This document shows positions 15,066 to 23,383 of a DNA stretch of 48,424 nt, one piece after another. The position numbers and the translations under genes are program-made. Numbering within the stretch: the stretch's first letter is position 1; every line of letters begins with the position of its first letter. The notes under the pieces are model-generated. The model ran no database searches. It had not been told where the DNA came from and saw only the letters and a list, made by a program, of their open reading frames with translations. Source of the stretch: a virus; IMG/VR virus record IMGVR_UViG_3300028581_000069, positions 1-48,424 of that record; one strand, written 5' to 3'.

Positions 15066-15718
15066 GGACACTCCGACGCAAACCGAAGCCTCCCATGCCA
15101 TCGCCGCTGGCGTGGCGTCCGACCGGCCCCGGCGACCTGATCGGTCACGCTGGCGAAGTCGCCGCATCATTGCTGGCGAAGGCGCGGGCGACAAAAAACA
15201 ACGGACGGCATCCGATCAAGGTCTTACTCTACGGCCCGCCGGGAGTCGGGAAGACAAGCATCGCGGAAATGCTCGCCGCCGAGTTGGCCGGCAGCCCGTT
15301 CGGGATCGAGGACTTCAACGGAAAGCTTGTCGGGATTGAAACCGTGAAGGCATGGATGGGCGGACTCGCCTACGGCAGCCTGTTCGGGGATTTCTCGGTG
15401 CGGATCGTGAACGAACTGGACCGCTGCTCGCGGGACGCTCAGGACTTGCTTCTGACCTACCTCGACAAGCTGCCAGCGGGCCGGGCGTTCATCGGCACGA
15501 GCAACCTGCAACTCGACCTGCTCACCGAGCGCTTTCAGACCCGGTTCCAGGCGATCAAACTCCGGGCACCCGACACCGACGAAATCGCCAGGTTCCTTTC
15601 ATCCAAATGGGAGATCGACTCCAAGATCGCCGCCCAGATCGCGGTCGGCAGCGGCGGCTGCGTCCGGGCCGCGCTGGCTGACTTGGAAAACTGGCTTGAT
15701 GCCGGGAGGTCGGCATGA
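15062..15718 (+). CDS. AAA+ ATPase (clamp-loader/RuvB-like)
   Basis: The 218-residue protein has PGDLIGHAGEV, Walker A GPPGVGKT at residues 58-65, a Walker B-like VRIVNELDR, sensor 1 GTSN and an arginine-finger-like region RFQTRF. This resembles the clamp-loader/RuvB branch of AAA+ proteins. The Walker B carries an E-L-D order rather than the usual D-E. A clamp-loader or unfoldase role is plausible; the sliding clamp is not visible in the window. Confidence 0.8.
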   Translation: MRTLRRKPKPPMPSPLAWRPTGPGDLIGHAGEVAASLLAKARATKNNGRHPIKVLLYGPPGVGKTSIAEMLAAELAGSPFGIEDFNGKLVGIETVKAWMGGLAYGSLFGDFSVRIVNELDRCSRDAQDLLLTYLDKLPAGRAFIGTSNLQLDLLTERFQTRFQAIKLRAPDTDEIARFLSSKWEIDSKIAAQIAVGSGGCVRAALADLENWLDAGRSA

Positions 15719-15915
15719 ACGAGTCATCCGAACAGGTGGCAGCAAAGGCCGCTGCGCTCTGGCAGGCGATGGATCGCAACGCACGGCAGGGGGTCCGGTT
15801 CGGACTGTTTCCTGCGGAGGTCATGGCCGAAGCGGAGCGGGAGGGCTACGACGGTCGGCTGCTTGCCATCGCGCTGATGGATTGTGCCGAAAAGGACAGA
15901 GGGATGATCGGATGA
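15715..15915 (+). CDS. Small helical hypothetical protein (66 aa)
   Basis: An all-helical acidic protein (KAAALWQAMDRNARQGVRFGLFPAEVMAEAEREG). It overlaps the AAA+ gene and the next gene by ATGA. No family recognised. Confidence 0.55.
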   Translation: MNESSEQVAAKAAALWQAMDRNARQGVRFGLFPAEVMAEAEREGYDGRLLAIALMDCAEKDRGMIG

Positions 15916-16166
15916 GCACACGACTTCACCGCCTGACCTTCGACACAAAGGGGCGTATCGCGCGGGCCGAGTTCCGCTGCCGGGAGAGCGGCATTCGCCG
16001 CCAAGTCCGGGTGGCCGTTGTCTGGAAGGAAGTCGCCGGCGACTGGTGCTGGTTTAAAGCCGGATGGTGCAGTCCGGAGAACTGGCGGCAGATCGTTCCG
16101 ATGCTGCCCACTATCGAGGGGATTGTTGACAGCTTGCCGCTGGGCGATGGCACGCAAAGAATCTAA
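15912..16166 (+). CDS. Hypothetical protein (84 aa)
   Basis: It begins MSTRLHRLTFDTKGRIARAEF and has several Cys and Trp residues (VVWKEVAGDWCWFKAGWC). Probably a beta-rich small domain. Function unknown. Its 3' end overlaps the ParB-like gene by 20 nt. Confidence 0.55.
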   Translation: MSTRLHRLTFDTKGRIARAEFRCRESGIRRQVRVAVVWKEVAGDWCWFKAGWCSPENWRQIVPMLPTIEGIVDSLPLGDGTQRI

Positions 16167-16818
16167 TGAAGGGGTAACACCCAAAGCGCGGTCACTCGCC
16201 AGCGGGGTCGAAGTCTGGTGCAGCTTCGAGAAGTTGGTTCCGGTCGAGGAAATCAATCCCAACCCGCGCAACCCGAACACGCACCCGCAGCGCCAGATCG
16301 AGCTCCTGGCCAAGAACATCCAGCACTTCGGCTGGAGGCATCCGATCACGGTTTCCAAACTCTCCGGGTTCATCGTCGCCGGGCACGGGCGGCTGATGGC
16401 CGCGAAGCACCTGGGCATCCAAATCGTGCCGGTCGATTTTCAGGACTTCGCCGACGAGAATCAGGAGTTGGCGGTCCTCGTTGCCGACAACCGCCTGGCC
16501 GAACTCTCGACGCTCGACCTCAACGAACTCGAAAAGATCGCCGACTCGTGGAAGCGGGAAAACTTCGACACCCTGCTCGCCGGGTTCGAACCGGTCGATC
16601 TCGAAGCGTTGCTCAATCCGAAAAACGACGGCCCGAAGGACGACGGCGGCAAGCACGACGAGGAACTCGAAAAGGGTGACGTGACCATCGCCATCGGCCT
16701 TTACCGATTCACCGTCACGCAGGAGGCGTTCATTGCCTGGGCGGACGGCATCAAGCAGGAGGCCGGATTCGACAAGGCCAGCGTCGTGAAAGCCATCCGG
16801 GAAAGGCTTGCTCTATGA
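16147..16818 (+). CDS. ParB-like nuclease-domain protein
   Basis: The 223-residue protein has an N-terminal ParB/sulfiredoxin-like domain: VPVEEINPNPRNPNTHP, FGWRHPITV, and the phosphate-binding FIVAGHGRLMAAKHLGI. Phage proteins of this type usually sit beside DNA methyltransferases. The C-terminal part is unassigned, with an acidic linker (KNDGPKDDGGKHDEELEKGD). It overlaps a second ParB-domain gene by ATGA. The domain is a CTP- or nucleotide-binding fold; the activity here is unknown. Confidence 0.8.
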   Translation: MARKESNEGVTPKARSLASGVEVWCSFEKLVPVEEINPNPRNPNTHPQRQIELLAKNIQHFGWRHPITVSKLSGFIVAGHGRLMAAKHLGIQIVPVDFQDFADENQELAVLVADNRLAELSTLDLNELEKIADSWKRENFDTLLAGFEPVDLEALLNPKNDGPKDDGGKHDEELEKGDVTIAIGLYRFTVTQEAFIAWADGIKQEAGFDKASVVKAIRERLAL

Positions 16819-18332
16819 AGATCACGCTCGAATCCCTCGACGCCGTTTCCCCGTCCACCTACAACCCGCGCTCGGCGGACCCGAAGCGGCTCGATGTGAT
16901 CGAGCTTTCCCTACGGAAGCTCGGGTTCCTTGCTCCGATCTTCGCCGATGCCGATGGCGAGATCCTATCCGGCCACCAGCGCCATCTCGTGGCAACGCGC
17001 ATGGGCGCGACGAAAATCCCGGTGTTCCGCACCAAGGCAATGCCGCTGAACCAGCGCAAGGCTCTCAACATCGTCTTCAACCGGGCGACCAACGACTTCG
17101 ATTTCCACTCGACGCCCGGCAAGGTCACAAGAGAACTCGAATCCCTCGACATCGAATCCCTTGCCGTCGCGATCCCGGACAAGGTGGTCGATTCCCCGGA
17201 GTTCCTGCGATGCCTTCACCCCGCAGAGGTCGAAGTGAAGGATCTCTGCCGGATCAATGCCGGACGGTGGGTGCAATACGCCCGCAACGTCGCGGCCACA
17301 CTTTACCGGGCCGGGATTGTGATGCCGATCATCGCGCGAGAGGATGGCATGGTCATCAACGGCATCGGTCGACTGGAAATGCTTGCGGAGAAGGGCGTTG
17401 AATCCGCGCCTGTCGTCTATGTCACGGAGGCGGAAGCGGAGTTCGCCCGGGCCATGATGAATTTGCTCTCGATGGATTTCGATGTGCAGACCCGTTACGC
17501 CGATCTCCTGCGCTACAACTCGTTCCGGCGGGCACGCCGGGTCCGGGACGAACTCGGCAACGGGTTCATCTTCGCCGTCCACGGATCGAAGACCTGCCAC
17601 ACCTTCGACATCAACAATCCGCGCCAGCGCGCTGCATGGATCAAGGAACATGGCACGAGTGCCCTGGACTTCGGCGCCGGCCATCTTACCGAAACCTTCC
17701 TGCTCCGGCAGGCCGGGATCGACTGCACGCCGTTCGAGCCCTACCGGCTGGCCGGCGGGAGCGAGATCAACAAAGCCGAGAGCATCGAACTGACCCGCGC
17801 ATTCTTGGCCGAGGTCGCGGCGGGCAAGGATTGGACCGCCATTTTCGTCAGCTCCGTGCTCAACTCCGTTCCGTTCGCCGGAGACCGGGAGAAGATCGCC
17901 ACGATCTGCGCCTCGCTCTGCCGCCCGTTCACCAAGGTCTATGCCTGCGCATCGAGCGCAACGGAAACCGGGTGGCGGCAGGTTCAGGGGAAGGCGTTCA
18001 TGAACGAGTCCAATGCCGGGAACATCTGTTTCCGCCTCGACTACGAACCGGGCATCCGGTTGGGCGATTTTCAGGACAAACCGAAGGTCCAGAAGTATCA
18101 CACGGAAAAAGAGTTCTATGCGCTCTTTATCGGCCTCTTCCGCTCTGTCAAAGTAGCGGAAATGAGCAATAACGTCACCGCCATCTGCGCCAGCGCAAGG
18201 GCGGTCGATGTCGCCCAGCTCCGTGAAGCCATCGAGTTCGAGTTCGATCTCCCATACCCGGACGGCACGCGGATGGGGCTCGCCGACGAGGCAAAAGCCG
18301 CCTTCGGGAAACGACTGGGGGTGGCCTTGTGA
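16815..18332 (+). CDS. ParB-domain/methyltransferase-like fusion protein
   Basis: The 505-residue protein has an N-terminal ParB domain (residues 1-80, with LSGHQRHLVATRMG), a second ParB-like element near 170-205 (GMVINGIGRLEMLAEKGV), and a Rossmann SAM-binding motif LDFGAGHLTETFLLRQAG at 284-301 with an acidic residue after the next strand (FEPY). A strand VSSVLNSVP near 345 fits motif IV. It is probably a nucleic-acid modification enzyme. It is followed by HAD-like and CmoA-like genes in one transcript. The natural substrate is unknown. Confidence 0.7.
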   Translation: MKITLESLDAVSPSTYNPRSADPKRLDVIELSLRKLGFLAPIFADADGEILSGHQRHLVATRMGATKIPVFRTKAMPLNQRKALNIVFNRATNDFDFHSTPGKVTRELESLDIESLAVAIPDKVVDSPEFLRCLHPAEVEVKDLCRINAGRWVQYARNVAATLYRAGIVMPIIAREDGMVINGIGRLEMLAEKGVESAPVVYVTEAEAEFARAMMNLLSMDFDVQTRYADLLRYNSFRRARRVRDELGNGFIFAVHGSKTCHTFDINNPRQRAAWIKEHGTSALDFGAGHLTETFLLRQAGIDCTPFEPYRLAGGSEINKAESIELTRAFLAEVAAGKDWTAIFVSSVLNSVPFAGDREKIATICASLCRPFTKVYACASSATETGWRQVQGKAFMNESNAGNICFRLDYEPGIRLGDFQDKPKVQKYHTEKEFYALFIGLFRSVKVAEMSNNVTAICASARAVDVAQLREAIEFEFDLPYPDGTRMGLADEAKAAFGKRLGVAL

Positions 18333-18811
18333 TCTATCTGCTCGATCTCAATTTTACGCTGGTCGGCAACTCCGCCCCGCACGGGACGCGACCGGAGCCG
18401 ATGGCCAAACGGATGAAGACGGAGATTTACCGGCAGTGGTTGGTGGAAATGCTCCGACCGCACCGGGTCATCCTGATCACCGCCCGGCCCGACCGGTGGA
18501 AGGAGCCGACGATGGCCCGGATCGCGGAACTCACCGGCTGGCAGCCGATGGATGCCTATTTTGACGACGGCGTGACCCGGACGCCCCCGGCCATCAAGCG
18601 GCACATCCTGATCGACCTGATCTTCCCGAAGTATGGACGCGGCGACTACTACGCCATCGAGAGCAACCCGAAGACGCGCGACGTGTATGCCTGCTTGGGA
18701 ATCCCGTCGGTCTGGGTGAACAAAACGGGAAGGGCTCTGAAGGATCACCGGCGGCAGTTCAAGCACTTGCCAACCGATTTGCCGCAGGTCGGGCTCGATC
18801 TGGGCGCTTGA
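18329..18811 (+). CDS. HAD-like phosphatase-fold protein
   Basis: The 160-residue protein begins IYLLDLNFTLVGN, a HAD motif I in which the second aspartate is Asn (DxN). ILITARPDR fits motif II, and YFDDGVTRT plus RDYYAIESNPKT-like text fits the later motifs. The DxN change weakens phosphatase activity in many HADs, so the enzyme may be atypical or inactive. The GTG start overlaps the fusion gene as GTGA. Confidence 0.6.
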   Translation: MIYLLDLNFTLVGNSAPHGTRPEPMAKRMKTEIYRQWLVEMLRPHRVILITARPDRWKEPTMARIAELTGWQPMDAYFDDGVTRTPPAIKRHILIDLIFPKYGRGDYYAIESNPKTRDVYACLGIPSVWVNKTGRALKDHRRQFKHLPTDLPQVGLDLGA

Positions 18812-18815
18812 GGCG

Positions 18816-18834
18816 TTGACACCCCGCATCGGGC
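18816..18834 (+). promoter_or_regulatory. TTGACA plus 13-nt hairpin directly before the CmoA-like start
   Basis: TTGACA at 18816-18821, then 13 nt containing CCCG-CAT-CGGG, then the ATG at 18835. No purine-rich Shine-Dalgarno is present, and no TATAAT-like box follows at promoter spacing. Confidence 0.45.
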
Positions 18835-19581
18835 ATGGAGCCCGAAGCAACGTCCACCAGCCAATCCGACAATCGCGACCACGTCCTCCCCGAAGGCAAA
18901 TGGCAGTTCGATGCCGAAGTCACCGATGTCTTCGACGAAATGCTCCGGCGTTCGATTCCGCAGTATGACGTGATGCGGAAGGCGGTGTTCGAGATCGCGA
19001 CCTGCTTCGCCAAGGAAAAGACCGCCATCGTGGATCTCGGCTGCTCGCGCGGCGATGCGCTCGATCCGCTCATCAGCAAGTATGGCGCATACAACCGGTT
19101 CGTCGGTGTGGAAGTCAGCCAACCAATGCTCGATGCCGCACGGAAACGCTTCCAAGGATACATCGACTGCGGCGTGGTCTCCATCCGCGAGATGGATCTC
19201 CGGCACCAGTTTCCGCCGGAACGCGCCAGCGTGATCCTCTCGGTGCTCACGCTCCAGTTCACTCCCATCGAATACAGGCTCAAGATCGTCCGGGAAGCGT
19301 TCAACTCGCTGATCCCCGGTGGTGCGCTGATCCTCGTGGAAAAGGTTCTCGGAGCGAGCGCCGACCTCGATGCCATGCTGGTCGATCTCTACTACGGCAT
19401 GAAGCGGGACAACGGCTACAGCCAGGAGGAAATCGACCGCAAACGCATGTCGCTCGAAGGTGTCCTCGTGCCGGTCACGGCCGCATGGAACGAGCAACTT
19501 CTCCACCAGTGCGGCTTCTCGGAAGTGGACTGCTTCTGGCGCTACCTGAATTTTTCTGGATGGGTCGCGGTGAAGGCGTAG
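18835..19581 (+). CDS. cmoA: CmoA-like carboxy-S-adenosylmethionine synthase
   Basis: The 248-residue protein matches bacterial CmoA along its length: FDAEVTDVFDEMLRRSIPQY at the N-terminus, VDLGCSRGDALD (SAM motif I), VLTLQFTPIEYRL, LIPGGALILVEK, NGYSQEEIDRKR, and a C-terminal CGFSEVDCFWRYLNFSGWVAVKA. CmoA makes carboxy-SAM from SAM and prephenate. The KR pair at 203-204 aligns, from memory, with the region that holds the carboxylate in E. coli CmoA (Arg199). No CmoB partner is present; the adjacent methyltransferase-like fusion is a candidate user of the cofactor, which is inference. Confidence 0.85.
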   Translation: MEPEATSTSQSDNRDHVLPEGKWQFDAEVTDVFDEMLRRSIPQYDVMRKAVFEIATCFAKEKTAIVDLGCSRGDALDPLISKYGAYNRFVGVEVSQPMLDAARKRFQGYIDCGVVSIREMDLRHQFPPERASVILSVLTLQFTPIEYRLKIVREAFNSLIPGGALILVEKVLGASADLDAMLVDLYYGMKRDNGYSQEEIDRKRMSLEGVLVPVTAAWNEQLLHQCGFSEVDCFWRYLNFSGWVAVKA

Positions 19582-19585
19582 CACG

Positions 19586-19604
19586 TTGACGCCAGCCTTC
19601 CGGC
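19586..19604 (+). promoter_or_regulatory. TTGACG plus 13-nt hairpin directly before the small terminase start
   Basis: TTGACG at 19586-19591, then 13 nt with GCC-TTCC-GGC, then the ATG at 19605. Same spacing and layout as before the CmoA-like gene. Confidence 0.45.
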
Positions 19605-20204
19605 ATGGACCAGCCGGAAATCTCCGCCGAACTCGCGGGCAAGATCCTCGACGCCGACTTTCAGAACATCGTGAAGAAGGTCGCGGCGGGAAAACCGCTG
19701 ACCGTGGCCGAGCGGGCACGGATCGAAGCGCGCGCCGCCGGCAGCACCGACAGCACCGCCTACGCGAAAAACCTCGTCGAACTAGCTTCCCTGCTGGGCG
19801 TCACCCGGCGGACCCTCAACTCATGGCAGAAGCTCGACGGCGCGCCGAAAGCCGCTTCCAACGGACTGTGGTCCGTGGCCGACTGGCGGGAGTTCGTCCG
19901 GGTGCGCGGATTCAAGGGCACGACCAAGCCCGCCCCGCACAACGAGGAGGCGCTCAAGGCGCGAAAACTCCTGGCGGAGGTCGAGGAGAGGGAGATCAAG
20001 GTCGCGATCAAGAAGGGCGATTACATCCGGGTCGAGGATGTCCGCTCCGAGTGGATCGGGCTGGTCGCTCAGGCAACGGCGATCCTCCGGGCCAAATTTG
20101 AAAATGAATTGCCGCCCGTGCTCTCCGGCCTCGATGCAACCGGCATCCAAGCGGAGTGCCGCAAGGCCATCGACGAGGTGCTTCGTGCGCTTCACCAATC
20201 ATGA
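19605..20204 (+). CDS. Small terminase subunit (Nu1-like)
   Basis: The 199-residue protein has an HTH at about residues 52-75 (AYAKNLVELASLLGVTRRTLNSWQKL), a W-rich middle and a long charged helix (EEALKARKLLAEVEEREIKV), the layout of Nu1-type small terminases. It binds the packaging site and recruits the large subunit, encoded immediately downstream with an ATGA overlap. It opens the virion gene block. Confidence 0.85.
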   Translation: MDQPEISAELAGKILDADFQNIVKKVAAGKPLTVAERARIEARAAGSTDSTAYAKNLVELASLLGVTRRTLNSWQKLDGAPKAASNGLWSVADWREFVRVRGFKGTTKPAPHNEEALKARKLLAEVEEREIKVAIKKGDYIRVEDVRSEWIGLVAQATAILRAKFENELPPVLSGLDATGIQAECRKAIDEVLRALHQS

Positions 20205-22018
20205 AAGTTCTGCGGGACATCTGGCGCGACGCATGGCAGCCGCCCGACCGCCGCCCCGTTTGGCAATGGGCGGAGGATCACATCACCTCGATCCCGTATT
20301 CGCCGACGCCGGGCCGGTTCCGCATCGCCAACTCCCCGCAAATCCGCGAGGTCATGGAAGCGGTCATCGACCCGAAAATCCGCCTGGTGTCGATCATCGC
20401 CAGCGTCCAGTCCGCGAAGACGATGGCCCCGGAGATCACGCTCTCCTACATCATCGCCAATCTGCCGGGGCCGACCCTGTGGCTCGACCAGACGGACGAG
20501 GATGCCAAAGACCAGTCGGAATCCCGGCTCCAGAAACTCTTCGAGGAATGCGAGCCGGTGCGGCGGTTGCTGCCGACCGGCGTGAACCGGCACAAGCGCC
20601 GGAACCACACGATCCATTTCGCCAACGGGATGACGCTCTGGATTCTCGGGGCGCACAACAAAACCAACCTCCAGCGGCGCTCAATCCGCTGGCTCATCGG
20701 CGACGAAACATGGCGCTGGCCGGTCGGGCACATGGCCGAGGCCGAGGCCCGCGTCACGGCGTTCGGCTGGCTGGGCAAGTGCGTGTTCATGAGCCAGGGC
20801 GGCGAGGAGGACGACGACACGCATCGGAAATTCCTTACCACCGACCAGCGGGAGTGGACGTTCACCTGTCCGAAGTGCGGGCATCGCCAGCCGTTCAAAT
20901 GGGAATGCGTCGAGTGGAGCAAGTCTGCCCGGGATGAACATGGGGAATGGGATTTTGCGGAGGTGAACCGCACTGCCGCTCTCCGGTGCGAGTCCTGCAA
21001 CCATTACTTCGAGGATTCCGACCGAACCCGACGGGAACTCAATGCCACCGGGAAGTTTGTTCCGATGAACCCGAAAGCCGCGAAGGAATCGGTCGGATTT
21101 CACTGGAATGCCCTCTGCGCCATGAGCTGGGGCAAGCTCGCCGAACTCTATCTCCGGGCCAAGCACGCCGCCCGCAAAGGGGATGCATCGCTTCTGCAAC
21201 AGTTTTACCAGAAGCGGCTCGGCCTGCCTTGGCGCGAATACGTCGAGGATTACAAACTGGAGATCGTCCGCTCCGGCTACCACAAGGGCGAATCATGGGA
21301 AGACACCGCCGGGGTGGATGCGCGCGGCCGGATCGTGGGAGCACCCTACGAGCCAGGCGAAGTCGCCACCCAACTCGTGATCCTGACCGTGGACGTGCAG
21401 ATGGATCATTTCTTTGCCGTCATCAGGGCATGGAGCGCAAACGGCTCCTCCCGGCTGGTGTGGAACGAGCGCATCCTCTCCTGGCACGACATCGACGCAT
21501 TGCAGGAACGCTTCGGCATTCACCCGAGCCTCGTGTTCCTCGACGCCGGCCACGCGACCTACGACGTTTATCGGGAATGCTCCGGGAGGGGCTGGATCGC
21601 GCTGATCGGCGACCGACGCGCGACGTTCGTTCACCGCGTGCGCGAAGGCCGCTCCATCCAGCGATTCTATTCCCCACGCCGCAAGGTCGTGATCGCGCAC
21701 AACCGCCATTGTTTCGTCCACTACTGGTCGAACCTGAACATCAAGGACACGCTCGCCCGGTTGCGGCGAAACCAAGACCCGGAACGAGGGGCGACGTGGG
21801 AGGTTCCCGACGACATCGACGACGATTACCTCGCCCAGATGGAGGGTGAACAGCGGGTGAAAGAAAAGGGTGTCTGGTATTGGAAGCAGATCGGGAGCCG
21901 CCCGAATCATTACTTCGATTGCGAGGCGATGCAGGCCGCCGCGGCGACAATGCTCAAAATTGTCGGCAGGGAATCGGTGCCGGAGTCCTGCCCGGTTGAC
22001 GCGCCGCCGGAGGCGTGA
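20201..22018 (+). CDS. Large terminase subunit, GpA family
   Basis: The 605-residue protein matches lambda GpA-type terminases: IASVQSAKTM Walker A-like at residues 66-75, IRWLIGDETWRW (Walker B), a four-cysteine zinc site (CPKCGHRQ...CESCNHYF), and a nuclease region with LTVDVQMDHF and HRVREG. It packages DNA into the prohead. The ATG at 20201 overlaps the small subunit stop. Confidence 0.93.
   Translation: MKVLRDIWRDAWQPPDRRPVWQWAEDHITSIPYSPTPGRFRIANSPQIREVMEAVIDPKIRLVSIIASVQSAKTMAPEITLSYIIANLPGPTLWLDQTDEDAKDQSESRLQKLFEECEPVRRLLPTGVNRHKRRNHTIHFANGMTLWILGAHNKTNLQRRSIRWLIGDETWRWPVGHMAEAEARVTAFGWLGKCVFMSQGGEEDDDTHRKFLTTDQREWTFTCPKCGHRQPFKWECVEWSKSARDEHGEWDFAEVNRTAALRCESCNHYFEDSDRTRRELNATGKFVPMNPKAAKESVGFHWNALCAMSWGKLAELYLRAKHAARKGDASLLQQFYQKRLGLPWREYVEDYKLEIVRSGYHKGESWEDTAGVDARGRIVGAPYEPGEVATQLVILTVDVQMDHFFAVIRAWSANGSSRLVWNERILSWHDIDALQERFGIHPSLVFLDAGHATYDVYRECSGRGWIALIGDRRATFVHRVREGRSIQRFYSPRRKVVIAHNRHCFVHYWSNLNIKDTLARLRRNQDPERGATWEVPDDIDDDYLAQMEGEQRVKEKGVWYWKQIGSRPNHYFDCEAMQAAAATMLKIVGRESVPESCPVDAPPEA
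21996..22014 (+). promoter_or_regulatory. TTGACG plus 13-nt spacer before the lipoprotein start
   Basis: TTGACG at 21996-22001, then 13 nt with a weak GCC/GGC pairing, then the GTG at 22015. It lies within the 3' end of the terminase gene. Confidence 0.35.
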
Positions 22019-22314
22019 AAGCACTCTCGCTCCTCGCGGTTCTCTCCCTCTCCGGCTGCGCCACGGCCATCATCGAGCGCCCGAATCCATCAGGCGGACC
22101 TCCGCTGACCGCGTTCGTGAGCAGCTCGAACGCTGACGAGATTACGTTCACGGCGGCCAGCGGCGCGACCGTGACCGTCCGCAAGCTCGACAATTCCACA
22201 GGCCCGAAAGAGGCGATCCGCGTCTGGAGCATCTTCGATCTCGGGCGGAAGATCACCGACGTCGTCGGAGGGCTGGCCGGCAGCGCAATTGACACGTTCG
22301 CGGGGGAGCAATGA
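22015..22314 (+). CDS. Predicted lipoprotein in the lysis region
   Basis: The 99-residue protein starts GTG, overlapping the terminase stop as GTGA. Its N-terminus KALSLLAVLSLSGCATAI is a lipoprotein signal peptide with lipobox LSGC (Cys at residue 15). The mature part is short and beta-rich. It may be an outer-membrane lysis or superinfection-exclusion lipoprotein; a spanin role is possible because a holin and endolysin follow. Confidence 0.7.
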   Translation: MKALSLLAVLSLSGCATAIIERPNPSGGPPLTAFVSSSNADEITFTAASGATVTVRKLDNSTGPKEAIRVWSIFDLGRKITDVVGGLAGSAIDTFAGEQ

Positions 22315-22586
22315 AAACCATCCTCCAATTCGCGTTCGCCGCTTTGGCCCGGCTCGACATGGCCACCCTCCGCAACATCTGGGCCACCATCGAGCGGCTG
22401 GTCTCCGGGTTCGAGCTGGCGAAGTTCAAAGACGGCTCGATGACGGGCACTCAGAAGCTCGAATACGTCCTCGAACGTGTCGGCAACCTGATCCCCGAAA
22501 ACCGCAAGGAGATCGGCACCCAGATCATCCGGGCCATCGTCGAGATCGTGCTCATCGGCCTCCGGCTGAAAGGCGGTGCGAAGTGA
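22311..22586 (+). CDS. Small hypothetical protein of the lysis block
   Basis: The 91-residue protein is helical with hydrophobic ends (LQFAFAALARLDMATL and IIRAIVEIVLIGLRL). The C-terminal hydrophobic helix may associate with the membrane. It lies between a lipoprotein gene and a holin-like gene with ATGA and GTGA overlaps. Function unknown. Confidence 0.6.
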   Translation: MKTILQFAFAALARLDMATLRNIWATIERLVSGFELAKFKDGSMTGTQKLEYVLERVGNLIPENRKEIGTQIIRAIVEIVLIGLRLKGGAK

Positions 22587-22849
22587 AATTCTCCAAGGTT
22601 GAAATTCTCCTCATCGCGGGTGCGGCCATCAACGCTCTCGCCGAACTCTCCGACCTGCTGCCGGTCAGCGTGAGCGGCAAGGTCACCGCTGCGCTCTTCG
22701 CGTTGTGGGCGATGTTGCGATTCATCCTTCGCTTCCTGCAAGCCTCCCCGGCTTCGCTCCGGGAGATCGAAGACCTCCGTGGTGAACTTCGCGGGCGGGT
22801 CGATGAAATCCAAGCGAAGCGGGCGGAACCCGCAGATCCACGCAAATGA
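22583..22849 (+). CDS. Holin-like membrane protein
   Basis: The 88-residue protein has a hydrophobic segment ILLIAGAAINALAELSDLL, a second VTAALFALWAMLRFILRFL, and a charged C-terminal tail, the usual holin layout. It directly precedes the endolysin with an ATGA overlap and starts with GTG at 22583. It would form the membrane hole that releases the endolysin. Confidence 0.7.
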   Translation: MKFSKVEILLIAGAAINALAELSDLLPVSVSGKVTAALFALWAMLRFILRFLQASPASLREIEDLRGELRGRVDEIQAKRAEPADPRK

Positions 22850-23379
22850 AGCCCGAGGCATCCATCGAGAGCCCGCGCTTCGGTCGCGCGCTCGATTTTG
22901 TTCTGAAATGGGAAACGGTATTCGACCGGAAAGGAAACCCGGTCGCGGAGAACGATCCCGACGATCCCGGCGGCCTGACCAAGTTCGGCATCGACCAGCG
23001 TTCGCACCCCCATCTGGACATCCGGAAGCTGACCAAGGCCGATGCCGCCGCGATCTATCACCGGGATTACTGGCTCCCGGTCCGCGCTCATGAATTGCCG
23101 ATCCCGGTCGGGGAAGTCGTCTTCGACATCGCGGTGAACAACGGCAAGGCCCGCGCGGCGAAATGGCTGCAGGAGGTGCTGGGCGTCAAGGCCGACGGCT
23201 TTATCGGCCCGGTGACGCTCAAAGCCGCAGGCGAGACGGACGCGGAAGCGCTCGCCGCCAAGCTAGTCGCGCGCCGCGCCACGTTCTACCGGAATATCGC
23301 CAAGGGCCGAAAAGCGAAGTTCCTCAAAGGCTGGCTCAACCGCAACACGGCATTGCGCGACTTCACCGCCGCAGCCTGA
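22846..23379 (+). CDS. Endolysin, glycoside hydrolase 108-like with peptidoglycan-binding end
   Basis: The 177-residue protein begins with the GH108/secretion-activator pattern: FVLKWETVFDRKGNPVAENDPDDPGGLTKFGI (likely catalytic Glu23), YHRDYWLPV and VGEVVFDIAVNNG. The C-terminal part (LGVKADGFIGPVTLKA) is a peptidoglycan-binding-like motif. It cuts the glycan strands of the cell wall at lysis. No signal peptide is seen, consistent with holin-dependent export. Confidence 0.9.
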   Translation: MKPEASIESPRFGRALDFVLKWETVFDRKGNPVAENDPDDPGGLTKFGIDQRSHPHLDIRKLTKADAAAIYHRDYWLPVRAHELPIPVGEVVFDIAVNNGKARAAKWLQEVLGVKADGFIGPVTLKAAGETDAEALAAKLVARRATFYRNIAKGRKAKFLKGWLNRNTALRDFTAAA

Positions 23380-23383
23380 ACCA

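Noticed and set aside
18816-18850. A sigma-70 promoter from TTGACA before the CmoA-like gene
   Set aside because: A -10 box at 16-18 bp would lie inside the coding sequence and no TATAAT-like hexamer is there.
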